DNA of 64,000 nucleotides from Imbricaverruca yamaguchii (taxonomy: Eukaryota > Arthropoda > Thecostraca > Neoverrucidae): contig JAOTOL010001637.1 in the NCBI GenBank assembly GCA_034440575.1, positions 1,463,501 to 1,527,500 on the forward strand, read 5' to 3'. The notes under the pieces were generated by a model. It did no database searches, was not told where the DNA came from, and was given only the letters and a program-made list of their open reading frames with translations. This document shows positions 55,700 to 64,000 of this stretch, in pieces. A program made the position numbers and the translations under genes. Numbering within the stretch: position 1 is the stretch's first letter; each line of letters starts with the position of its first letter.

Positions 55700-58600
55700 G
55701 TGAGTCTCCATAGTATGATATATGATTGATAGTGATAGTGCAATGTGAGTGTAGTGCTATGCTATTGTGGTGTAAGCTTTATGAGTATAAAGCTATCTCT
55801 TCATGCAATACAATTAGAAAACAAAGTACTTTAATTCCACCCTTATTCTAGCTGACCAAAATTATGTAAAGCAGATGAAGTGGGAAGTTCCAACCAACAT
55901 CATTAAAAAAGTATGTGCATCAGTAATAAACCAATTAAGCTAGAGGAACACAAGTAGATTGGTCATATTTGGTTATCCTGTGTGAAGTGCATATGTATTT
56001 TTAATGTGTTCAAGTTGGTATTCATTAGTGTTGCATGGTTTGCTGTCCCTGCAGTTAGTATGTGACATAAGGTTTTCCTCAGCATCTGTGATCTTTGGCA
56101 AATTACTTCATCCCATACTCATCCCTCCCCTTAACATCTGTGAACCTCATCACTCCCCTGCTCTGCCAGGACCTTCTCCCACAGTACCTGAGATCCCCCA
56201 CACCATATCACAACTAGGGTACACTTGAGATCCCCTCCTTCCATCCCCACACAACTGGGACCATGGTAGCTCTACTCCTCAGGTATCTGCTGCTGATGAA
56301 TGCCAGCACACACCTGAGACCACCACAATTAGGATTGAGCAGTGTCATTCCTCAGATACCTGCTACTGACTAGTGCTGGCCCACACCTGAGACCACCACA
56401 ATTGGGATTGAGCAGTTCCACTCTTCAGATACCTGCTACTGAGTGGTGCTGGCCCACACCTGAGACCCCCACAATTTGGATTGAGCAGTGCTACTCCTCA
56501 GATGCCTACAACTGACTGGCGCCGGACCGCGGGTGGAGCTGGAGGCGGAGCGGGTGCGCTCCGGGCTCAGCTGGCGCCAACTGACGGCGCGCCGCTGCGC
56601 CATTGGCGCCATACTGAGCCGTTCACTGGACGCCATGGGCGGCCAGTACTACTCTGTGGGCGGCCTGCCCGACCCGGCCATGCAGGAGCTACAGGTGCTG
56701 GTGGACGAGCACGGGGCGCAGCACGTGCAGGACGAACTGCTGCTCATACTCGAAGCAGAGTACACTCACCCGTGAGTCCAAAGAAGAGGAAGAAGAACCT
56801 TGACTTCTTTTGCGACTCACTCAACTGCTAGACCATGCAGCTTCAGCAAACTCTAACGCCGATTGATCGCGGGTGAGGACCCGTGAGTCAGTAGATATTG
56901 GTGTGCTGAGTGGCACGTAATGCTGTAGATCGCGGTGCACAGATGGCGTTTCGTATCCCTTTGGTGAGAGGGCTTGAGCCCCTCCAGCGTTCGAGGTCCC
57001 ATTGGTTCCGATTTTAACCCTCGCCGGTACATGGCATTTTGCTGCCTTCCCCGGTACATGGGGTGCGAGGCTGTTGTTGCACCCTCCCCCACACTGCTTC
57101 CAAGCAGAGGATGCTAGTGACATGAAGCAAGCAAAAACAGTCTGCTACACTTGGAGGGTCTCGCGACTGGAACCAGATTTATATCTCTCTGGCCTCAGCC
57201 TGTCATGTCGCTTGAAGTTGTTTTGTTCTCGCAGGGATCAACGATTTTCACGTTTAGTCGTGCCATATGTGACACCAATAACTGATGCTAGCTTGCAATC
57301 ATCAGCGTGATATTTCTAATTATTTTACGATGCTATTGATATGCAATGCTACATTTCATTCCGTGGGTCAAGCATGAAATGAGGTTGAAGTGTGACCTTA
57401 TTTTGAAAAACTTCGAGATCGTTCCCGAAAGCATTCTTTTCTTACGCCAATGGTGACAACGGTAACCAAATTCGTCTCCAGTGTTAAATTAACCCAAATG
57501 GTATTTACAAGCGAAAAAGGGTCAACTGAGGTCAAGTTAGATTATTAACCTTGAATAACATAAAGAATAAATAACTTACTTGAAAACGTTCGCCAAGTTG
57601 CCCATCACCTCCCCACATTCATGATTAGTCACCCATGAGGAATAAGTGAGACTTATTTGTTGATAATACTTTATTTCTGTGAAAAATGGTCTGACATGTT
57701 CCATCTGATGACATCACAGCTGTGATTTTCAACTGTTTACCCCATGGCAACATCTTCGATCTTTTAGGTCGCCGAATAAAGCTGCCAAAGTACGCCCGAT
57801 TGGCTATAGCAACTGAAAAACCTCAAGGGGTTGCATGAATGCAGCGTGTCTTAAAATATTTAATGCGTTGGGCAGTTGCCCATTGCCGCCTTTTTATGTA
57901 ACTAACTGCACCATTTGTCGACTGTCTTCATTTTTGCAATGCTCCACCAGTGTCCCAGTGCACTGAGAGTAGCCCGTGAGTTTGTAGATCATGGTGTACT
58001 GAGTGGCCAGTTGGTTTGTACATCATGGTGTACTGAGCAGCATGTGGGTTTGTAGATCATGGTGTACTGAGTGGCCTGTGGGTTTGTAGATCATGGTGTA
58101 CTGAGTGGCCTGTGGGTTTGCAGATCATGGTGTACTAGTGACCTTGAACAGAGGTGAACAAGGAAGCCAGTCCCTGGTTTTTGACATCCAGAACATTATC
58201 CGCCCCGGACAATTTTCCTATAATTTTACTCATTTTTTGTGCTGTTTAACAATGCAATGCTGTGTGATAATGTGCTGAAAATTCATTAGAAAGTGCAAAC
58301 TGAGATTCTGGTATCACTAGTTTGAAGAAAATCAACTCATATTGGAGTACCCAAAAGTGTTCCTCTCCACGTGCAGGAATAGAGTACAAATCAAACCCTG
58401 CCCTTGAATTTGTTGGTCTTGGAGTCCTGAGTGGCCCGTGAGTCTGTAGTTCTTGGTGCACTGAGTGGTCCGTGAGTTTATAGATCTCGGTGTATTGAGT
58501 CGCCCGTGGCCCTAGATATTCAGTGGCATATGCAGTATTCAGTGACGCATGAGTATGTAGCTCTTGGTGCGCTGAGTGGACCCTGAGTTTGTAGATCTTG

Positions 58601-61600
58601 GTGTATCGAGTGGCCCGTGAAACTGTACATTTCAGTACCCGACTGGGTGTATCCTCATGAGTCCATAGGTATCGGTACGTCGAGAACACAGGTACTCTAG
58701 ATCCAGAAGCGTCAAGTGCATTGTATCGTTGTTTCGGTACACGAGGTGCGCATAGCGTCAGTTATGATGCTTGGACACACTGTGAAGCACAGCGGCGCCG
58801 TGTGGGCGTCATTACATAGTTTACGGATGACACCGGTACACCTGCACCAGTCTGCGGGTAGTGAGCGTTTGTGAACATTGGTGAGCTCGAGTGGTGGGAT
58901 CATCATCGGACATCGGTGAATCGATTTCGGTTCTTAGTTGTGTTGAGCCACGTCTCTTCATTCCATAATTTTTAATTAATTGGATTCTAAGAACTGTTGT
59001 GCAATATTCATAGTGTTATACAAGCGTGAACAGTGCCTTTCTAGTGATCTGGATAGTTGATCCTCGGTTTTCAGGAAATGGTGTGTTGTACTCAGGGACG
59101 GAATTTGATATTAACAGAACAAGCAGAATTAATTAATAATAGTGATAGAATCCTGCTCGTTAATGGTGTCGGTGTTCTTGTAGTGAACTACCAGTTTATC
59201 TTCCAAAAACAGGTGCCGCCTCGTGAAATGTGCTCAAACATGATATATTTTAGTGGCATATTTATTGTTTCCATGATTTATTTTTACGTATTTCAATGCC
59301 TACATAGCTGGAAATCACTATTTGACAATGCTATAATGTCAATAGTGTAATCTAGTGCTGAAAAAGTATTGCACTTGTACAGTTGTACTTGTACTTAAAA
59401 AAAAATCAATTTTCCGCCGGGTGGTCGACGGATTTAGCGAAGGGTGCCGCCCAGGGAATAATTCCCCTGGACGACACCAACAAAACACATGCACTCAGAA
59501 TAGTCGCATCGCCGCGAACGGTGTGCTTCCCTTTTAGCGAGGGTAGTGTCCCAGCCTTTTCACTTGTACAATTGTACTTGTACAATTGTACTTGTACAAT
59601 TGTACTCGTACAATTGCACTTTTATAATTATACATGTTGTACTACCATCATACTTTTAATAACAAGCTATTTTGTGGAGAAGAGTTGTAGTATACTAGTA
59701 AAGAGAGGACATATGCAGTAGTATTTGAATGGTTTATAAAGGATTCAGTATTCCTGCTTTAACCCATCTCGTTTCTCGGACCCTCTCACACCCCGTACCT
59801 GTCTCGGGCGATCAGTATAAACTGCCATATAATCTCCAAACTAAGCGTTGTACGAAAACGAAAGTGGCGCCATCGGAAAGTGCGCGACGAGTAGGGCCCA
59901 AGCTACCCCAACATTTTCTTCTTTCAAAAAGTGGCGTCACTAGGGGTCTACGGTATCATGGCATCATGTTTTGGTTCTGTGGAGTTCATTTTGGGATAGA
60001 CTAAAAAAATATATTTGGAATCAGAAAAAAAGGCAAAATCGACCATAGCTCCAAAATGTTTGTTCACCCAAAATCGATATTTTTCTTTTGAAAATGTTAA
60101 AAATTTATGTTTTTTACTTCTTTATTGATGGGTCAAGTGCACTGGGAAACGTTATTTTAAGCCAATTTCCCCTCATGAGATGTGCTTACCTTAGCCAGGA
60201 TCTTCGATTTTAGCCCAAATGGGCAAAGATGTGAAACAAATATGCCATTAAAAAAAACGGAGGAAGTCATTAATTCATCTGGTGGATTTTGGTTCAATCC
60301 CTGAAATTAAGCAAATTCTGGAAGTCGCACTCACACAACATGTCAGATTGATGCGGGAAGAGATAAGCCAAATTTTGGCGCGCTGTCGCATGCCGTTTCT
60401 TCACTGTCCGTGGGATGCCTTAAGAGGTGGGTGGGGGGGGGCATGAAGTGACCCCCGCCCCTCCGAGACAGGGCGAATTAACGCATAGTCTGTGTCTCAG
60501 TTTTCCGACCCAAGGAGAGCATTGCCCTCGGTGTAGCGGTGTCTGGTCATCGTGGTTGTCGATTTGTCGGGATGATAGAACTGAAATGGTCCTATAATTC
60601 CTCTATGAAGGGCCCAGATTCTACAGGTTTATGTGTTGAAAGCCCTGTCAAAAATGACTCCGCCAGTCGGTCTGTTCCGAAGAACCAATCCACCATTGGC
60701 ACTGCACAAGGTGGATGTGCACTTGCCTGCTCAACCAGGTGACGCTGAAAAGTCTTAATTGGTGTCGGATTTTCCAGTGAACCACTTCGCAAGAGTTATG
60801 CCTGCTTTGACTACCTTCTGACAACTGCTGATGCAACCTCACTTCATACGCTGCAACACCAATATATTTTTGAAAGATTTTTGTCACGAACTCATTGTTG
60901 GCGTTCAATTATTTAGTGATTTTCAATGAGTCGTCACCAGCGATTGTTAGGGCCTTCTCCACCCCCGCAGATATCCGCGCGAAGTGCTTTCTGTTGCTGC
61001 TTGCTCTACTCAGGCGCCAACAGTCCCTTCCTTCAGAAAAGTTAACGCAGCCTGAGGAGAGTGTTCTTTTCACGAACAAGTCAATAACAGATATCTAGTC
61101 CGTGACTTCCATTACGCACAGATGACAAAGTTGTGGTCGCGAATGATCCGAGACGGAGCGAAGCGCCCTGAAAGTCAAATAACAGACAAACCAGCACACA
61201 GACGAGTTTACCGGACACATCCAGTAAAATGGAAGAGTGTATGTGCTCGCTCTTTGCCAAGCCAGGCCATCGTTCATGTTCCGTGTTATACTTGTAAAGT
61301 AAAAATTGTAATGTCAGATTGTATTGTAGTATATATTTCACAAAGTGCGTCGTCAAACACCCAATAAACAATAAGCAGTAAACCTCCGCCTTGAACAAAA
61401 TATTACTGATCCTTGTCACGTACCTCTCAGACACAAGTAAAACATGGGGCATATATTGTTTTCACCCTATCTTACTCATATGCATGCAATCTGAGGATCA
61501 CACCATCATTGTCAATGTAGCATCATGACATCCCATTCAGCTTCTTATGTATGCACACCAGACACCAGAATGATGTCAAGCCGTCTAACAAAAAATGGGG

Positions 61601-63561
61601 CCCATGAGGTCATGTTTTTTGTTGATGCCTTGCTAGAAGCAATTGATAACTGATCGGATTAATGCTTCCTAAACTATACTATAGACGTGCTATATATTCA
61701 TTTAAATATGCATAGGAGGTTAAATGAATGTCAAGGTGCACGCTTTTGTTTGTTGCCATTTTCACTTTGCACCCAAATGGCCGAATTTGGGTGCATTGAT
61801 GACGGATTGCATGTCTGGACCGCCGACGAATTATCGGCGATGTCTCAACAGCAACGAAGACATCTCGCTGCGCTACTACGCGCGCATGCTGTACCGCGAG
61901 CTGTACCGGGAGCGTCGCCTGCTGCCGCAGCTGCGCGACTCCACGCACCAGTCAGTGCAGCACCTTACCCTGACCAAGGCGCTCCACCTGCTGATCGGCT
62001 GGGTGTCGCCGGACAAATGGAGCTGGGACGAGTCAGAGGTCACCCGGTCAGTGATCAGCTGGTCAGCTGCAGTGTAGTCAACGACCCGATGTTGGGGTGG
62101 TCGGTGGCCTTCTGCTGAGGTGGTCGGCGTGTTCGGACCTAAGTGGCCAGTGTGCTGTCAGTAGTGTACTGGGGCAGAAATGGTCAGTGCGCTGAGACAG
62201 AACTGGTCAGTGTGTTGGGATTGAGGTGGCGAGTGTGCTGAGACTGGGGTGCTCAGTGTGCTGGGACAGAAGTGGTCGGCGTGTCGTGACTGAAGTGGTC
62301 AGTGTGCTGGAACACAAGTGGTTGGTGCGTTGGGAGTGAAGTAGTCAGTGTGTTGGGATTTCAGTGGCTAGTGTGCTGAGACTGAGGTGGTCATTGTGTT
62401 GGGACTGAAGTGGTCAGTACCCTGGGCCTGACATCGGCAACCCATGTATCCATCCACTCATTTCTCCAGACAGGGCTAGCTTATCGAAATGGCACTGCGG
62501 AGACAGGGCACGTTCATTTGGTAACAAGTCAACATAAAGGATATCTGAAGAAATCTTCATGTTAGAAACCAGGAGAAAATAACACCCCCTTAGAATAGCA
62601 CAATGTTCCCAAAGCTGTCCATGTGCCTTCCCTCCCTCACACACACGTACTGTTGCCTGCTTCGTTCCCTCCTTGCCTGCCTGCTGTCTGCGTAATTGCT
62701 CTTCCCTTGCTGCCAGTTATGTAGCCACTGCTTCCGGTCTCAGCCACTATCTCTGCAACCTCTGATGCCGTCCGCAGCCACTGCCTCTGTAGTCACTGCT
62801 TCCTCCCTCAAGCACAATTTCTGTAGCTGCTGACACCACTCGGAGCCACTGCATCTTTAGCTACGGCTGTCACCCACGGCCATTGCATCTGAAGCCAGTG
62901 ATGCCGTCCACAGCCATTGTCTCCGTAACTACTGCTGCCGTTCACAGCTATAGTCTTCGTAGTCACTGATGCTGTCCACAGCCATTATCTCTGTAGCCGC
63001 TGTTACCGTTAGCGACCTGTCTGCAGCCGCTGATTCCGTTGTTTGTTGTTGTTGTTGTTGTTGTTTGTTTATTGGTTGGTTCACGACACACTTTATGCAC
63101 ATTCGCGACTAATGGCGCCGCCCACACTGCTTCGCCGGTGGGCCGCGGGATTGGGAAATGTCCCGAGTGGCGCTAGAGTCGAACCCGGGACCTTCCGCTG
63201 ATTCCGTCAGCGGCCTGTCTGTAGCCACTGATGGTGTTCACAGCCATTGTCTCTGTAGCAGCTGCTGTCGTCCACAGCCTGCCAAAGCCTATGTTAGTGG
63301 CCTGTAGCATCTGCTGCCGTCCACAGCCATTACCTGAAGATGGCCGGCCTGGTGCTGACGCAGTTGCGCAACACGCACCCCGACCACCCGCTGGCCGCCT
63401 GGACCGACTGCAAACCGGACCTGTCGGGTGGCACACTCTGGCAAGATGAACACGTGCCCGCTGTGCTGGACGCCGTCAACACCGTGCTGTTCGAACAGCT
63501 GGCCGTGCTGGGAGGCGAGAGCGGCCCGCAGCAGCTCGGTTACCAGCCTCCCTTCCACCGG
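55545..63561 (+). CDS. FBXO21: FBXO21-like F-box protein, 5' part (four exons, continues beyond window)
   Basis: FBXO21 is the substrate-recognition subunit of an SCF (Skp1-Cullin-F-box) ubiquitin ligase. Here the visible join is 55545-55699, 56502-56771, 61852-62046 and 63327-63561 (285 residues), with compatible phases. Residues ~5-50 form an F-box (LMLPTEVLEAILGFLDIESI, then CWHLYN and KVWKSAF). Residues ~130-285 match the family segment leading into the SirB1/transglutaminase-like domain: QDELLLILE, LRYYARMLYREL, VLTQLRNTHPDHPLA and LDAVNTVLFEQL. The catalytic-like domain and C-terminal YccV-like domain should lie past 64000. Roughly 20 residues expected after the F-box are not seen, so a small exon in intron 1 may be missed. 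Exon 1 is AT-rich while later exons are GC-rich. The family assignment rests on motif recall, not a search. Confidence 0.8.
55700..56501 (+). other. F-box gene intron 1
   Basis: The distal part is a 73-bp array reaching exon 2. The proximal part holds nothing recognised; a small unseen exon is possible. Confidence 0.5.
56210..56501 (+). repeat. 73-bp minisatellite running into F-box exon 2
   Basis: The CTCAG or TTCAG acceptor-like core ends at 56282, 56355, 56428 and 56501, exactly 73 bp apart. Each is followed by ATACCTGCTACTGACTAGTG-like sequence. The last copy is the exon 2 acceptor, and the exon starts ATGCCTACAACTGACTGGCG. A more degenerate unit lies before 56282. Confidence 0.9.
56502..56771 (+). 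CDS. FBXO21: F-box gene coding exon 2 (split codon 52, residues 53-141, split codon 142)
   Basis: It encodes VELEAERVRSGLSWRQL, SRSLDAMGGQYYSVGGLPDP and AMQELQVLVDEHG..QDELLLILEAEYTH. The C-terminal part aligns with the FBXO21 region EDELVCILN. The donor is CACCC followed by GTGAGT, phase 2. The 5' boundary lies inside repeat-derived sequence, so the first ~9 residues are less certain. Confidence 0.8.
56872..56945 (+). repeat. 34-bp repeat, isolated units
   Basis: ACCCGTGAGTCAGTAGATAT, then TGGTGTGCTGAGTGG and one further degenerate unit, match the arrays at 57966 and 58420. Confidence 0.6.
57966..58140 (+). repeat. 34-bp minisatellite, segment A
   Basis: About five units of GAGTGGCCTGTGGGTTTG plus TAGATCATGGTGTACT. 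Confidence 0.92.
58180..58380 (+). repeat. Dispersed repeat R3, copy 3
   Basis: It shares GAACATTATCCG, ATGTGCTGAAAATTC, GTGCAAACTGAGATTCTGG and CTCTCCACGTGCAGG with the copies in coronin intron 1. It separates the two 34-bp segments. Confidence 0.6.
58418..58690 (+). repeat. 34-bp minisatellite, segment B
   Basis: Diverged units such as GAGTGGCCCGTGAGTCTG plus TAGTTCTTGGTGCACT. Several carry CCCGTGAGT, as at the exon 2 donor. Confidence 0.8.
59560..59622. repeat. 14-bp palindromic microsatellite
   Basis: About four units of ACTTGTACAATTGT; TTGTACAA is self-complementary. A related fragment lies near 59372-59395. Confidence 0.85.
61134..61192 (+). repeat. Diverged tail repeat
   Basis: GGTCGCGAATGATCCGAGAC, then GAAGCGCCCTGAAAGTC and AAATAACAGACAAACC. 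Confidence 0.55.
61339..61372 (+). repeat. Type D SINE 3' end fragment
   Basis: ACAAAGTGCGTCGTCAAACA followed by CCCAATAAACAA matches the 3' end of the type D elements. Confidence 0.6.
61852..62046 (+). CDS. FBXO21: F-box gene coding exon 3 (split codon 142, residues 143-206, split codon 207)
   Basis: It encodes NEDISLRYYARMLYREL, which aligns with LTWKYYAKKILYYL of FBXO21, and ends KWSWDESEVT. The acceptor is TGTCTCAACAG. The donor is taken as ACCCG followed by GTCAGT, which gives matching phase with exon 4. A donor 8 nt upstream (GTCACC) is less canonical. Confidence 0.83.
62053..62430 (+). repeat. 23-bp minisatellite following the exon 3 donor
   Basis: About fifteen units of TGGTCAGTGTGCTGGGACTG plus AAG. 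GGTCAGTG in the unit equals the exon 3 donor context (62046-62053). Confidence 0.88.
62715..63326 (+). repeat. 34-bp minisatellite running into F-box exon 4
   Basis: Units of CCATTGTCTCTGTAGCCACT plus GCTGCCGTCCACAG. The last unit supplies the exon 4 acceptor (GCCGTCCACAG ending at 63326), and the exon begins CCATT. A type D SINE interrupts the array at 63040-63194. Early units are degenerate. Confidence 0.88.
63040..63194 (-). mobile_element. Type D SINE, head-truncated, minus strand, with 13-bp target-site duplication
   Basis: Read on the minus strand it contains a B box (GGGTTCGACTC), ACTCGGGACATTTCCC, GGCCCACCGGCGAAG and GTGTCGTGAACCAACCAAT. It ends in an AAC-rich tail, (GTT)n at 63041-63064 on +. 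A perfect 13-bp repeat, CCGCTGATTCCGT, flanks it (63027-63039 and 63195-63207). Confidence 0.9.
63327..63561 (+). CDS. FBXO21: F-box gene coding exon 4 (split codon 207, residues 208-285)
   Basis: It encodes MAGLVLTQLRNTHPDHPLAA and VPAVLDAVNTVLFEQLAVLG, aligning with the start of the SirB1_N-like region of FBXO21 (LRGINSRHP.. and LDAMNYVLYDQL). The donor is CCGG followed by GTGAGT, phase 0. Confidence 0.87.
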
Positions 63562-63839
63562 GTGAGTGTGACGCAGGCGGCCATAGGGGTGCCAGTCTGG
63601 TTAGTGTCACCGTGGGGTGTCGATCTGACGGTGATGCAGTCAGACCGAGGGTTTGTTCCGCCTGGTTGCTAGCTGGGGGATTTGTGTGGTACCTCGGACT
63701 GAAGCCTAGTGTGACCTGGATCACATACGAGCCTAGTGCGGCCCGGACCACAGATGGGACCCTGACGTCTTTTTTGTTGTCTGCATCAGTTGTGGTGAAC
63801 AGCACAAACACTACCTCGAATATGTCGAGTCTCGAGTCA

Positions 63840-63933
<94 letters not shown>

Positions 63934-64000
63934 AGGAGATAGGGAGAGAGAGAGATAGAGGATAGGGATAGGGATAGGGATAGGGATAGGGATAGGGATA
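63562..64000 (+). other. Start of F-box intron 4 with simple repeats
   Basis: An uninterrupted (GA)n runs about 63842-63931, then a (GATAGG)n hexamer from about 63959 to the window end. No exon is recognised. Confidence 0.8.

Larger units (their letters stand above)
56772..61851 (+). other. F-box gene intron 2
   Basis: It contains 34-bp array segments, repeat R3, a 14-bp palindromic microsatellite and tail fragments. 58750-59555 and 59640-61130 hold nothing recognised. Confidence 0.4.

Noticed and set aside
63959..64000. Telomere-like repeat at the window end
   Set aside because: The unit is GATAGG, not TTAGG or TTAGGG, and it follows a (GA)n tract inside the F-box gene. It is a simple repeat.

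Overview
The window is animal nuclear DNA, most likely from an arthropod (perhaps a crustacean; the exact group is inference). It has long introns with clean GT-AG junctions, abundant tRNA-headed SINEs, several kinds of non-LTR retrotransposon, a mariner relic and very many minisatellites. Two protein genes are supported, both on the + strand. The first is a complete coronin gene. A probable noncoding first exon ends at 6129, and nine coding exons run from 6744 to 51074. Their reading phases match at all eight junctions and give a 516-residue WD-repeat actin regulator. The second is the 5' part of an FBXO21-like F-box gene. Four coding exons between 55545 and 63561 give 285 residues, and the gene continues past the right edge.

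Layout: 1-5.6 kb is AT-rich intergenic DNA with a SINE (1674-1828) and a decayed I-like LINE (3269-4781). 5.6-6.1 kb looks like the coronin promoter region. Coronin intron 1 (6939-28530) holds a 77-bp minisatellite, a ~280-bp satellite split by a hAT-like MITE, CpG-rich blocks, five SINEs and two 5'-truncated CR1/Rex-like LINEs. Intron 2 (28655-33652) is dominated by a 28-bp/48-bp array that runs straight into exon 3. Introns 3, 5 and 6 carry arrays of 30, 34 and 76 bp; intron 6 also has a mariner pseudogene. Intron 8 has a 1.1-kb degenerate array. 51.1-55.5 kb is intergenic. The F-box gene's introns again carry arrays at their ends.

Two patterns stand out. (1) Several minisatellites abut exons, and their repeat unit contains the splice site itself. 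This is clearest at coronin exon 3, F-box exon 2 and F-box exon 4, and weaker at the F-box exon 3 donor. (2) At least four SINE types with different tRNA-like heads share one 3' domain with the decayed I-like LINE. That domain also occurs alone as 38-67 bp insertions, four of which have 10-14 bp target-site duplications. All comparisons were made by eye without database searches.
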